Positions 16,818-25,424 of a DNA stretch of 45,440 bases are shown one piece after another. Numbering within the stretch: the stretch's first letter is position 1; the number at the start of each line of letters is the position of its first letter. Location of the stretch: contig CAJYJH010000013.1 in assembly GCA_913775265.1 (NCBI GenBank), forward strand, positions 1-45,440. The letters are read 5' to 3'. The stretch is from an uncultured Mucilaginibacter sp. Its GTDB lineage: Bacteria; Bacteroidota; Bacteroidia; Sphingobacteriales; Sphingobacteriaceae. Made by a program: the position numbers and the translations under genes. Under the pieces are notes generated by a model. It made no database searches, had not been told where the DNA came from, and worked only from the letters and a program-made list of their open reading frames with translations.

Positions 16818-17729
16818 ATGAGTGTTCCAAAAGGTAAATTGATAATAATTGGTGGCGCTGTTGATATGGGCACGAATATAACTGCCGACGAGCATATTTT
16901 ACAGCCCGATTATATCAAATTTTTTGAGCGGGGAATTCTCCGTCGCATGATTAACGAATCAGCCAAACAACTGGGCTCTAAAATAGAAGTGATTACTACC
17001 GCTTCGCAAATTCCGGAACTGGTAGGCCAGGAGTACATTAAGGCTTTCAACCAGTTAGAGATTGAAAATGTAAATGTGATCGACATCCGCAGCCGCGAAG
17101 ATGCCGCTAACAAAGAATACCTGGACCGTATACGCGAAGCAGACATTGTGATGTTTAGCGGCGGCGACCAGTTGCGCTTAAGCTCTATATTTGGTGGTAC
17201 TGAGTTTTTGCAGATATTAAAGAAAAGGTACCAAAACGAGCATTTCATCGTAGCCGGCACATCAGCGGGTGCGGCGGCGGCCTCCACCAACATGATTTAC
17301 CGTGGTCAGAGTAACGAAGCATTGGTAAAAGGCGAGGTACAAATTACCGCCGGATTGGGTTTTATTGATTCGGTAATTATTGATACCCACTTTGTACAAC
17401 GCGGGCGTATTGGCCGCCTGTTTTATGCTGTAGCCAGCAATCCGGGCATTTTGGGCATTGGCTTAGGCGAAGATGCCGGGCTATTAATTACCGAAGGATG
17501 TATGATGGAAGCCATTGGCTCGGGTTTAACTATTGTAGTAGATGGCAAAGGCATGTCGGCCACAAACATTTATGATGTAGAAATGGGAGCCCCGGTATCT
17601 ATTGAAGGTTTAAAAGTGCATGTGATCTCTATTTTTGATAAGTACGACTTGGATCAGCATCGCCTCATCATGAAAAAGAAAACCAAGGTTGAAGAAGGTG
17701 TGTATCTGCAAATGCCAGATCGTGATTAA
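16818..17729 (+). CDS. cphB: Cyanophycinase
   Basis: 303 residues, a serine exopeptidase of family S51 that releases beta-Asp-Arg dipeptides from cyanophycin. The nucleophile lies in AGTSAGAAAAS (Ser about 149), preceded by the family block FSGGDQLRL (113-121) and followed by the histidine of DTHFVQRGR. The length is slightly above the usual 270-280. It is divergent from cphA and followed after 21 bases by a small zinc-ribbon gene. Together with cphA it gives synthesis and mobilisation of the polymer. Confidence 0.95.
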   Translation: MSVPKGKLIIIGGAVDMGTNITADEHILQPDYIKFFERGILRRMINESAKQLGSKIEVITTASQIPELVGQEYIKAFNQLEIENVNVIDIRSREDAANKEYLDRIREADIVMFSGGDQLRLSSIFGGTEFLQILKKRYQNEHFIVAGTSAGAAAASTNMIYRGQSNEALVKGEVQITAGLGFIDSVIIDTHFVQRGRIGRLFYAVASNPGILGIGLGEDAGLLITEGCMMEAIGSGLTIVVDGKGMSATNIYDVEMGAPVSIEGLKVHVISIFDKYDLDQHRLIMKKKTKVEEGVYLQMPDRD

Positions 17730-17750
17730 ACTTTAAGTTGACGCGCTGCT

Positions 17751-18062
17751 ATGGGCTACAAAATAGTATGTTTAAAATGTCGTAAAGCTTTTAGTAATAA
17801 CCTTGGACATAACCACAATTTTGGTTCATGTCAGGAATGTGGTAGCGATTATATCTATTATAATCATAAATTCAGACCACCAAAAAGAGACAACTTAAAA
17901 GCTTGGAAAGTGGTAAGTTTCCTCCATCAACATGGGTTTACTTTTCAACACGTCGAAAAAGAATATATCAAGACAAGGCAGTATGGATACTGGCTATATG
18001 AAAAGTATCCAACAAATTTAAGAGACGCTAAAAGCTTTGTCGCTAAACACAAAAAGAGCTGA
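17751..18062 (+). CDS. Small zinc-ribbon protein, function unknown
   Basis: 103 residues with two Cys-x2-Cys pairs, CLKCRKAF (about residue 8) and CQECGSDY (about 28), forming a likely zinc ribbon in the first 40 residues; the remainder is basic and aromatic, suggesting nucleic acid or protein binding. I do not recognise the family. It follows cphB by 21 bases and may share its transcript. Four of its five arginine codons are AGA or AGG, unlike the CGT/CGC preference of its neighbours, which hints at acquisition from elsewhere. Its stop lies inside the terminator stem that follows. Confidence 0.65.
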   Translation: MGYKIVCLKCRKAFSNNLGHNHNFGSCQECGSDYIYYNHKFRPPKRDNLKAWKVVSFLHQHGFTFQHVEKEYIKTRQYGYWLYEKYPTNLRDAKSFVAKHKKS

Positions 18063-18088
18063 ATCACGTAGATTTGGCTCTTTTTGTG
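18048..18088. terminator. Bidirectional terminator between convergent genes
   Basis: CACAAAAAGAGC (18048-18059) pairs perfectly with GCTCTTTTTGTG (18077-18088); inside, AATC and GATT pair again around ACGTA. A and T runs on both sides allow action in both directions, for the zinc-ribbon gene (stop at 18062, within the stem) and the DUF4407 gene ending at 18117. Confidence 0.8.
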
Positions 18089-18116
18089 TTTACTATTTAA
18101 ACGCCATCAATAAATT

Positions 18117-19235
18117 TCACTCATAACTATGACGCTCAAAGTCATAGTCGGATTGATTGGAAATAATTTTCTTTTTCCTGTCAATATCTGCCCCTACCTG
18201 GTGGTCAAACAAATTATCGGTTACAATGACTTCCTTGTCTTTATCCCGGTCAGCATAGTGGATGTTGGCTTCGGCAATCTTAGCCACCGCTACATCATAC
18301 GGCCCTTTCGGCGACATCAGTTTTACAAACACTGGTAAACACTCAAAAAGTATAAACAGGTAGCCTATAAAAGACTGCGCCATATACGTATCCAAATCGC
18401 GGCTGCCATCCTCTCTAAAAGATAATTGCCCCAATGCCCAGTTACGATCAGAAAACCCGGCTACGTTAGCCAAGCTGTCTAACTGAACATTGGTGAACAA
18501 ACGGGTACTGTTCAACCCTTCGTAATCTTTACGCTGACCGAGGTATTGCTCCATGCGATCTAACTCGTCGGTCACGGTTTTCAATCGGTTTTGCTTTTCC
18601 AGCAAAATACCTTCTTTTTGCTTGGCATAAGTACCGTAGCCTACAATACCCGAAGTCTGATCGTTTTTATCGCCGAAAACTTCCTGGTTCAGTTGTACCC
18701 GCGAACGGTTAATATCGCGCTCCAGCGAGTCTTTCTCTTTTTTAAGCTCTGTACTTTTTACCATTTCCATGGCGTACTTCTGCTTATAAGTTTTTTGCAG
18801 GGTATCAATCTTGCGGGTTTGCCCTTTCAGGTAAGCTTCTTTCAGTTTACCCCGAATCTCTTTATCAAATATTTTCAACTCCAGCGGGCGCGATATCACA
18901 ATACCAATCATGATTGCCAGCAAAATACGCGGCGTAGCCTGCAAAATCTGCATATTAACACTGCCTTGCTTATTAATACTGGCAACAATGTAGCGGTCCA
19001 TATTAAAAATGGCCAGCCCCCAGATAATACCAAACAATAACGCAAAAACAGGTGCTAAAACATTACCGCTAAACACAAAGTACATGGCGTACCCACCCGA
19101 CATACAGGCAAATAAAGCGGTAAAAAATATAGTAGCCCCAATACCTACATATTTATTATGCTCAATGGGGTACTTTTTTAAGGTTTCAATGTGCGCTCCC
19201 GAACAGAACCAAAAAAAGCGTGTAACTTTTCTCAT
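18117..19235 (-). CDS. DUF4407 family membrane protein
   Basis: About 372 residues. Three hydrophobic segments lie in the first 125 residues (about 30-52, 60-80 and 100-118), then a long charged coiled-coil region (about 130-270: LKEAYLKGQTRKIDTLQ and onwards), then one more membrane segment (SFIGYLFILFECLPVFVKL, about 295-313) and a soluble tail. This is the DUF4407 layout; function unknown. The open frame extends to 19286, but ATG 19235 (MRKVTRFFWFCSG) matches the family N-terminus. Monocistronic, ending at a shared terminator. Confidence 0.82.
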   Translation of the reverse strand: MRKVTRFFWFCSGAHIETLKKYPIEHNKYVGIGATIFFTALFACMSGGYAMYFVFSGNVLAPVFALLFGIIWGLAIFNMDRYIVASINKQGSVNMQILQATPRILLAIMIGIVISRPLELKIFDKEIRGKLKEAYLKGQTRKIDTLQKTYKQKYAMEMVKSTELKKEKDSLERDINRSRVQLNQEVFGDKNDQTSGIVGYGTYAKQKEGILLEKQNRLKTVTDELDRMEQYLGQRKDYEGLNSTRLFTNVQLDSLANVAGFSDRNWALGQLSFREDGSRDLDTYMAQSFIGYLFILFECLPVFVKLMSPKGPYDVAVAKIAEANIHYADRDKDKEVIVTDNLFDHQVGADIDRKKKIISNQSDYDFERHSYE

Positions 19236-19334
19236 CAACACTAATCTACAAATAAATTCACTAACCTGTAAGTAAAACGCCGTCAAATGCTGATTGTTAC
19301 AAAACGCAGACGGAATATTTATGGATTAAAAGCA

Positions 19335-19342
19335 TACCTTTG
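19335..19342 (+). promoter_or_regulatory. -7 box TACCTTTG for the rhodanese gene
   Basis: An exact TAnnTTTG match ending 21 bases before the ATG at 19364, giving a short leader of about 15 bases. No good -33 TTTG is seen at the standard spacing. Confidence 0.55.
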
Positions 19343-19363
19343 AACGTTAACATTTAAAGCATT

Positions 19364-19678
19364 ATGAAAGAAATAACTGTTGAAGAGCTGAAAAGAATGA
19401 AAGAGAACGGTGAGGATTTTCAGCTGATTGATGTGCGCGAGGATTTTGAGTATCAGATGTCGAATTTGGAAGGCGAGAACATCCCTTTAGGCGGCGTGCT
19501 GATTGAAACTGATAAAATAAGCAAAGATAAACCTGTAGTGGTAATGTGTCGCAGCGGTAAACGCAGTGCTATGGCTATTATGCAATTAGAGCAGCAAGGC
19601 TTTACTAATTTATATAATTTACAAGGTGGCATTTTAGCTTGGGCCAGCGAAATTGACCCAACCATTAGCGTATACTAA
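19364..19678 (+). CDS. Single-domain rhodanese-like protein
   Basis: 104 residues. The active-site loop is CRSGKRS (Cys 62), with the rhodanese signatures LIDVREDFEY (21-30) and LQGGILAW near the end. Such proteins carry sulfane sulfur as a cysteine persulfide, serving as a sulfurtransferase in the cytoplasm; no signal peptide is present. A small membrane-protein gene follows after 3 bases, so the two are co-transcribed. Confidence 0.92.
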   Translation: MKEITVEELKRMKENGEDFQLIDVREDFEYQMSNLEGENIPLGGVLIETDKISKDKPVVVMCRSGKRSAMAIMQLEQQGFTNLYNLQGGILAWASEIDPTISVY

Positions 19679-19681
19679 GCG

Positions 19682-19876
19682 ATGGGTCCTAAATTATTTT
19701 TGAGCGTAGTATACAACATTGGCATTTTTATATGCTTATACATTGTGTATTGGGGCTATACCCATAAGCAGTATGCGTCATTAATCGGCGCTTTGTTTGT
19801 AGCGGTAATGTTTGTGATTTTGAAAATAAGGCTGCTTAAACAAGTGCGGGCGACAGAGCGCCCGGTAAAAAAGTAG
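19682..19876 (+). CDS. Small two-helix membrane protein
   Basis: 64 residues with two hydrophobic segments (about 5-26 and 32-48) and a basic C-terminal tail. It may belong to the short Sphingobacteriaceae family labelled DUF6358, which I recall only from its size and pattern. It starts 3 bases after the rhodanese stop, hence an operon; a link to sulfur metabolism is possible only by association. Confidence 0.65.
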   Translation: MGPKLFLSVVYNIGIFICLYIVYWGYTHKQYASLIGALFVAVMFVILKIRLLKQVRATERPVKK

Positions 19877-19914
19877 TTTGTTATTATATATCTTTAACAG
19901 TGTTTGGGATAGTG

Positions 19915-20925
19915 TTACTGCACTAATCCCAAACCTGCACTGTCACTTAATATCCATTTGCCATTTTCAAAGGGTGGCATTGCAAAAGGGTTATTGCTGG
20001 TAAGCAGTGGTCCGTCCAAATCGGCCCAATCACATTGCGGAGCTAAGGCAGCAGCGGCCAGGGTGGCGCAGCTGGTTTCGCTCATGCAGCCGATCAGCAC
20101 TTTCATATTCAACTCCCGGGCACGGTCAATCATTCGTTTGGCTTCGTACATTCCGGCAGATTTCATGAGCTTTATGTTGATACCATGATATACGCCATTC
20201 ACTTTATCTACATCGCTTAAACGCTGTACAGATTCATCCCCTAATATGGTGATGGGGCTGCGCTCGGTAAGCCAGGCATTACTGTCTGGATCAGTTTTGA
20301 GCATGGGCTGTTCAATCAATTGCACACCCTGTTCGTGCAACCAGTAAACTAAATCCAGGCTACCTTCGCGGTCTGTCCAGCCCTGATTGGCATCTACATA
20401 CAAGGGCACAGTCGTAACCGAACGGACTATTTCAATGAGTTGCTTATCGTCTGCACTACCTAACTTTATCTTGATGGCGTTATAACCGGCGGCTTCTTCT
20501 ACTTTTTGTCTAAAAATTTCCGGCGTGTCTATACCAATGGTGTAACTGGTTACCGGCATATTTTCAGCACGGCTACCTAACAGCCGCCAGCAAGGTTTAT
20601 TCAATAGCTTACCTTCCAGATCGTGCAGGGCAATATCAATAGCGGCTTTAATTGCAGGATTACCGGGTTCGATATTATCCAGGTAGCTGATGATGGCGGC
20701 ATAATCGAATGGCATTTTAAACTGGCTGACATCCACCTTGTTTAAAAAGGCAGCAGCACTTTGTACGCTTTCGCCCATGTACGGCACCATTGAGGCCTCT
20801 CCATAGCCAATCTGTCCCTCATGCTCTAACTGTAATAACATTAATGGTGTAGAGGTACGCGAAAACTTGGCAATGGTAAAACGATGCTTTAAGTGCAGCT
20901 CAAAGGGGGCAAATGTTAGCTTCAT
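19915..20925 (-). CDS. Dipeptide epimerase (L-Ala-D/L-Glu epimerase type), enolase superfamily
   Basis: 336 residues. The enolase-superfamily barrel has the KxK catalytic motif (KIKLG, Lys 152/154), metal ligands in YVDANQGW (Asp 178), LIEQP (Glu 205) and LGDES (Asp 230), and the second catalytic lysine in NIKLMKSAG (about 252). This pattern is that of dipeptide epimerases acting on muropeptide-derived L-Ala-D-Glu; the exact dipeptide specificity cannot be read. It is the only gene on its leftward transcript. Confidence 0.9.
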   Translation of the reverse strand: MKLTFAPFELHLKHRFTIAKFSRTSTPLMLLQLEHEGQIGYGEASMVPYMGESVQSAAAFLNKVDVSQFKMPFDYAAIISYLDNIEPGNPAIKAAIDIALHDLEGKLLNKPCWRLLGSRAENMPVTSYTIGIDTPEIFRQKVEEAAGYNAIKIKLGSADDKQLIEIVRSVTTVPLYVDANQGWTDREGSLDLVYWLHEQGVQLIEQPMLKTDPDSNAWLTERSPITILGDESVQRLSDVDKVNGVYHGINIKLMKSAGMYEAKRMIDRARELNMKVLIGCMSETSCATLAAAALAPQCDWADLDGPLLTSNNPFAMPPFENGKWILSDSAGLGLVQ

Positions 20926-20995
20926 AATAAAATTTAAAGCTAACGAATTTACTTGTGAATGATGCTACACGCTGTACAGCTTGTGCCGGGGTTTG

Positions 20996-21003
20996 TATCT
21001 TTG
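20996..21003 (+). promoter_or_regulatory. -7 box TATCTTTG adjacent to an ATG
   Basis: An exact TAnnTTTG match whose last base is 5 bases before the ATG at 21009. The predicted transcription start therefore coincides with the start codon, which supports ATG 21009 over the GTG at 20955 and suggests a leaderless mRNA. Confidence 0.5.
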
Positions 21004-21008
21004 CGGCC

Positions 21009-21998
21009 ATGCCGGCAACTATTTATAATCCGTTTACCCGATATAATTTTAGTAATCGTAACTGCTTTTTAACCGGGCAGCCTTTACAAAGCGAAGAAGA
21101 AAAAATACAGGTTTTTCCGGCCTGGTTAATGAGCCGTTACAACCTCGAAGACAAGGCTATTAAACTGCTCGACGAAAGCTATACCGGTTATAAAGATTTA
21201 AAGCTGCCTTGCTTACCCAATATTAACGACCAGTACTTAACACCACTGGAAACCGAAATAGAAACAGCGTTTACCCAAGGTTACGACGCTGTAAAAAATT
21301 TGGAGCCATTAAAGCTATTTCAATGGGCGGGCAAACTTTTGTACGGTATTATTTTTAACGAAATGCAGGCCGGCATCCGTCAGCAGCATGCGCAGGGTGA
21401 TGCTTTTCATCTGTCGCAAGCCTTAAGCCACAAATTTGGCAACCTGCTGATGATGCTGCAAAGCATTAACCTGCCTATTGTTTTTGATGAGTTTACGCCG
21501 TTCAGCTTGTTTCTGTTCAAAGTAAATAATGCCGAAAACGAGTTTGCTTACCGCGATGAGATTAACACGCTGACTTTTTCGTTACGGATACAGGATTTTG
21601 GATTGATTATTTGTTTGCAGGATAATGGCTCTAACTTCCGCTATCACCAGCAGATGTATGATCAAATTAAAAACGATACCCTACATCCTATCCAATTTGA
21701 AGAATTCAACGCCCGGGTATTTTATTCGGCCTTTTTATTTAACCGACTGCCCGAGTATGATATAATGCCGATAGGTGATGATATCTTTATAGAAGCGGCA
21801 CCATTACGCGGAACCAGCAGTCGCCCGATGTTTGACGAATGGACCAACAAAACCTATGGCCAGGTACTGGAAAGTTTTTGGAAAAAGTGGGGCTTTTTAT
21901 TGTTAGAGATCATCAAAAACCCTGAAAACCCAAAAAGCTTTTTGTTTACTCCAGATGGATATAAAATTGGCGCAGAAGCAGTGGAATTACCTTTGTGA
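21009..21998 (+). CDS. Conserved hypothetical protein with a possible degenerate HNH-like N-terminus
   Basis: 329 residues, no family recognised with confidence. The N-terminal NCFLTGQPLQ followed by VFPAWLMSRY resembles the beginning of some HNH endonuclease-like proteins (a Cys in a short loop, then E/Q-x-VFPxWL), but a second zinc pair and an HNH core are not visible, so nuclease activity is doubtful. The rest is helical with a central aromatic-rich region. No signal peptide. The open frame extends to a GTG at 20955; the promoter box points to the ATG at 21009. It ends at a strong shared terminator. Confidence 0.7.
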   Translation: MPATIYNPFTRYNFSNRNCFLTGQPLQSEEEKIQVFPAWLMSRYNLEDKAIKLLDESYTGYKDLKLPCLPNINDQYLTPLETEIETAFTQGYDAVKNLEPLKLFQWAGKLLYGIIFNEMQAGIRQQHAQGDAFHLSQALSHKFGNLLMMLQSINLPIVFDEFTPFSLFLFKVNNAENEFAYRDEINTLTFSLRIQDFGLIICLQDNGSNFRYHQQMYDQIKNDTLHPIQFEEFNARVFYSAFLFNRLPEYDIMPIGDDIFIEAAPLRGTSSRPMFDEWTNKTYGQVLESFWKKWGFLLLEIIKNPENPKSFLFTPDGYKIGAEAVELPL

Positions 21999-22063
21999 GA
22001 GTTGAGAATATATAGTAAAGAATACAGACATTTGTTGAAAACAACAACTGTCATAATTAAAAG

Positions 22064-22096
22064 ATAAGGGCGCTAATATGATGTTAGCGCCCTTAT
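22064..22096. terminator. Bidirectional terminator
   Basis: A perfect 13-base stem: ATAAGGGCGCTAA (22064-22076) with TTAGCGCCCTTAT (22084-22096), loop TATGATG, followed by T-rich sequence rightward and by T-rich sequence when read leftward. It sits between a plus-strand gene ending at 21998 and the rhomboid gene ending at 22102. Confidence 0.88.
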
Positions 22097-22101
22097 ACTT
22101 T

Positions 22102-22713
22102 TTACAAACCTAATTGCCTTAAAAATAAAGGTACAACATCATGATAAAGCAAAATGGTAATCATGATGCCGCTGATAGCGCCAAAAAAGTGAGCATCGTG
22201 GTTAATAGAATCCCGTGACTGTCTGGACGCATAAGCACAATATACCAGGTACACTACACCATACAATAAAGCAGGTATAGGAATAGGTATCGGAAAAATG
22301 ATCATTTTAGTGAGCGGATTAAACAAGATGTAGCTGAACACTACTGCACTGATAGCGCCTGATGCCCCTAAACTATGATACCAGTAATCGTCCTTGTGTT
22401 TACCCACAGTTGGCAAATCACTTAATATTAAGCTGGCCATATACAGTAGTGCGAACTGCCAATGACCCAAAATAGCTTCGAGCTGAAAGGCAAAAAAGTA
22501 AAACGATAACATGTTAAACAGCAAGTGCGACCAGTCGCGGTGAATAAACCCGCTGGTAATTACCGTCCACAATTTTTGGCCACGAGCCACACTGTAAGGG
22601 TGTAGCATAAACTCGCCATACATGCGCTCATTGTAAAACGCCATTAATGATAAAACTATATTGAGCACAAACAAGGCCGAGGCCACTGGTGCCAGAGTTA
22701 AAAACTGTTCCAT
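22102..22713 (-). CDS. Rhomboid family intramembrane serine protease
   Basis: 203 residues, six hydrophobic segments. The catalytic serine is in LGASGAISA (Ser about 119) and the histidine in DAHFFGAISG (His about 175); the HLLFNMLSFYFF motif (63-74) supplies the conserved His/Asn. Rhomboids cleave membrane-protein substrates within the bilayer. The start codon lies immediately after the stop of the M14 peptidase gene, with no intervening base, so the two form one leftward operon. Confidence 0.92.
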   Translation of the reverse strand: MEQFLTLAPVASALFVLNIVLSLMAFYNERMYGEFMLHPYSVARGQKLWTVITSGFIHRDWSHLLFNMLSFYFFAFQLEAILGHWQFALLYMASLILSDLPTVGKHKDDYWYHSLGASGAISAVVFSYILFNPLTKMIIFPIPIPIPALLYGVVYLVYCAYASRQSRDSINHDAHFFGAISGIMITILLYHDVVPLFLRQLGL

Positions 22714-24462
22714 TTATTGTAAATCAAGTTTGGTATCAGTAAGCAGTCGCCCTACCGGGTAACGCATATAAGTATTTTCGTAAAAAGGCGAATTGCGGTA
22801 AACATACTCTAACTGAGCTGCACCGCTTTGTGCCAGTTGCGGATTTTTAGACTTTTCGTTGTCGAGTTGCTGTTGCAGCTCCGGGTGCTTTTTCAGGTAG
22901 TCGAAGGCGACATCCTCAAAAACGTAATCTGAGTAATGCTCCTTTTGGTTAAGCATCGAATCAAAAAATCCCCAGGCAAAAAACGAATCTACGCCCTGCG
23001 GCTCCAGCGTTTCTATAATGTAGCGGTTTATAGCCTGATTAGTATATACCACATAATCGCCCTCGTAAAACTTAACGCGGTTATTATTGATGGTGTTTAG
23101 CTTTACATTATTGTGCAGATAATGTCCTTCGTAAGGCCGGGTGCCGGTTTTATAATCGGCGATGTAATAAGTTTGTACCGCCAGTGTGGTATCGTGCTTT
23201 AACTGACGCATGGCCACCTTATTTAACCTAAACAGATCGATGATTTTACTCCAAGCCTGCGGAATAACGTAGGCCATAGGCTTTTCGGCTGTAATGGTAG
23301 GCTTGTAAGTATTGTAATATTTTATCTCTTTGGTGTACGGCTTACTCCGGTCGTAATACAAGCGGTTTAATCCGCTGATGCCGCTGGGTTTATAACCGGC
23401 CTGATAACCTTTAAAGGAAATCATGTCAAACTTCTGCTCGTCCAGATCCCAATTCAACGCAAACGTTTTCTGCTGTTTTACCTGCTCATCGGCGCGTTGC
23501 TTAAGCTCGCCTATTTGCCGGGCATCACGCTGGCAAACATCTATCAGGTGCTGCATAAACTCGTAAGTAGCGTACACTTTCTTATCATACGGTTTCAGCA
23601 TGTGCGTTTCGGTTACATAACTGATGATGTTATGCTGCACCGTATAACCGGTAGAAAAACGCGGCGTTTCTAAAAAAGCCACAATACCCGAGTCGGGTGT
23701 ACGCTTTATACTCTCAACATAAGGTATCATTTCATACCCACTCTTATCCATCCGTTTATACAATTCCGGCGATAGGGTTTTAGCCGTGTACTCAGCTAAC
23801 AAGGGCTGCTGTTTGTCCTTTTGGGTTTCAATAAGCGTCATCACATACTGGTAGTCGGCACCGTTGCTGGCATGGTTATCCAAAAACACGTCAGGCTGCC
23901 AGGTATTCAGTATCTGCATAAAGGCCAAAGCGTTGCGGCTATCGGCTTTTATAAAATCGCGGTTTAAATCAAGGTTGCGGTAGTTACCCCTAAAGCCGTA
24001 AGCACGCGGCCCATTCTGACTAACGCGGGATATGCCGCGGTTTAAGCTACCGTCTATATTATATAGGGCAATAAAGCAAACCACCACATCATTCGGCAGC
24101 TTCTTTTTTTGCAGCAGGTCGCGCACCAGCATCATACTGGCATCAATACCTTCGGGCTCGCCGGGGTGTATACCGTTGTTAATTAAAATAACGCGTTTGT
24201 TTTGCTGCTTAATTTTTGCCGGATCAAAAACACCATCTTTAGATACTACTACTAAAGTCAAAGGCTTACCAACATCGGTGCTGCCGTAATTAAACAGTTT
24301 AACCTGTTGCGGGTACTGCTTAACCAGCTTGGGGTAATAAGCCATTACCTCGGCATAAGTAGCCGTGTAGTTTTTATCTTTACTTTGTTCGAAAGGGGTA
24401 AGCTGGGCTTGTAACCGCCCCGCCAAAAGGCTTATGCCTATAAGCAGCAGCATTTTTTTCAT
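22714..24462 (-). CDS. Exported M14-family zinc carboxypeptidase
   Basis: 582 residues. A signal peptide (about 1-20, ending in RLQAQ) precedes the M14 catalytic domain: the zinc ligands appear in NNGIHPGEPEG (His 99, Glu 102) and in DNHASNGAD (His 197). The C-terminal 250 residues form an additional region not assigned to a known domain. It probably trims peptides or peptide-linked amino acids in the periplasm. First gene of an operon with rhomboid; divergent from the DUF1835 gene at 24585. Confidence 0.88.
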   Translation of the reverse strand: MKKMLLLIGISLLAGRLQAQLTPFEQSKDKNYTATYAEVMAYYPKLVKQYPQQVKLFNYGSTDVGKPLTLVVVSKDGVFDPAKIKQQNKRVILINNGIHPGEPEGIDASMMLVRDLLQKKKLPNDVVVCFIALYNIDGSLNRGISRVSQNGPRAYGFRGNYRNLDLNRDFIKADSRNALAFMQILNTWQPDVFLDNHASNGADYQYVMTLIETQKDKQQPLLAEYTAKTLSPELYKRMDKSGYEMIPYVESIKRTPDSGIVAFLETPRFSTGYTVQHNIISYVTETHMLKPYDKKVYATYEFMQHLIDVCQRDARQIGELKQRADEQVKQQKTFALNWDLDEQKFDMISFKGYQAGYKPSGISGLNRLYYDRSKPYTKEIKYYNTYKPTITAEKPMAYVIPQAWSKIIDLFRLNKVAMRQLKHDTTLAVQTYYIADYKTGTRPYEGHYLHNNVKLNTINNNRVKFYEGDYVVYTNQAINRYIIETLEPQGVDSFFAWGFFDSMLNQKEHYSDYVFEDVAFDYLKKHPELQQQLDNEKSKNPQLAQSGAAQLEYVYRNSPFYENTYMRYPVGRLLTDTKLDLQ

Positions 24463-24584
24463 AGCATGGCAAATGTAAGTTTTTGTTGATGACTTGCATG
24501 TTTTACATCGCGGTTGAATAAAAATCTACATTTAGAGCAAACAAGCTCAGTCCGATTTCACTTGCCTTATCAGCAAATAAGACG

Positions 24585-25373
24585 ATGAACCAACTGCATA
24601 TCCTCAATGGCGACGCCACCTACGAAAAATTTACACAGACAGGCCTGGATGGTGATGTGCTGGTTTGGCGCGAAGTATTTTCTGAAGGTCCGCTTGAGCC
24701 AATCATAGACGCCGCATTTTGGCAGCAACGCGCCGACTGGATTAGTAAAACATTTACCAATGCCCCGGCCAGCTATCAAGATATGGTGATAAACGAACTT
24801 GAAAAACTTAGCCGCCCTTACGAAGATATTACGTTGTGGTTCGACTTTGACCTGCATTGCAAAGTAAACCAGTTGGGTGCAATGCAGCTATTGCAGCAAC
24901 AAGCCGACCTCTCCGGCCCTCAGATATACTTAGTTAGTGCCGACAGCTATCCGGGAGTTGAAGACTTTAGAGGGATGGGGCAACTGTCGGGCGACCAATT
25001 GGAATACTTGTATGACAACCGCCTGCATTTAACTGATTATGATTTTACCCTGGCTAAAGAGGCCTGGCAAAAGTATACGCTTTTTGATGCACAGCAATTA
25101 CAAGACTGGTTAAACAATGTTCCTTTTTGGGGAAGCCTGCACCATTTAAAAGCAGCGCTAACGGCGCAGGTTAAACGCTTACAAACAGACGATCAGGGAT
25201 TGAATTACGTCGCTCAGACTTTATTGAATTTATATCAGCACGGCGCTACCAATCGAAAGAAACTATATGAGGCATTTTGGAGCCAGCATGCTATTTATGG
25301 CATGGGCGATGCTGAACTGGATATTTATTTAAAGCAGTTGCAAAACCGTGGATTGATCAATCTTAACAATTGA
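24585..25373 (+). CDS. DUF1835 domain-containing protein
   Basis: 262 residues. The N-terminus LHILNGDATYEKF and the WREVFSEGPL block (about 29-38) are the hallmarks of DUF1835; a C-terminal DUF3658-like helical region (about 150-260) follows, as is usual. Cytoplasmic, function unknown. It lies 51 bases upstream of rarA on the same strand, and the two may be co-transcribed. Confidence 0.85.
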   Translation: MNQLHILNGDATYEKFTQTGLDGDVLVWREVFSEGPLEPIIDAAFWQQRADWISKTFTNAPASYQDMVINELEKLSRPYEDITLWFDFDLHCKVNQLGAMQLLQQQADLSGPQIYLVSADSYPGVEDFRGMGQLSGDQLEYLYDNRLHLTDYDFTLAKEAWQKYTLFDAQQLQDWLNNVPFWGSLHHLKAALTAQVKRLQTDDQGLNYVAQTLLNLYQHGATNRKKLYEAFWSQHAIYGMGDAELDIYLKQLQNRGLINLNN

Positions 25374-25424
25374 TCGTTTGCCTGCTATTAGGATTTACTT
25401 TCAACTTTTATCAATTTTGCCTGC

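Noticed and set aside
18591..19040. 149-codon plus-strand frame opposite the DUF4407 gene
   Set aside because: Shadow of a well-supported minus-strand membrane protein; no promoter or terminator fits it.
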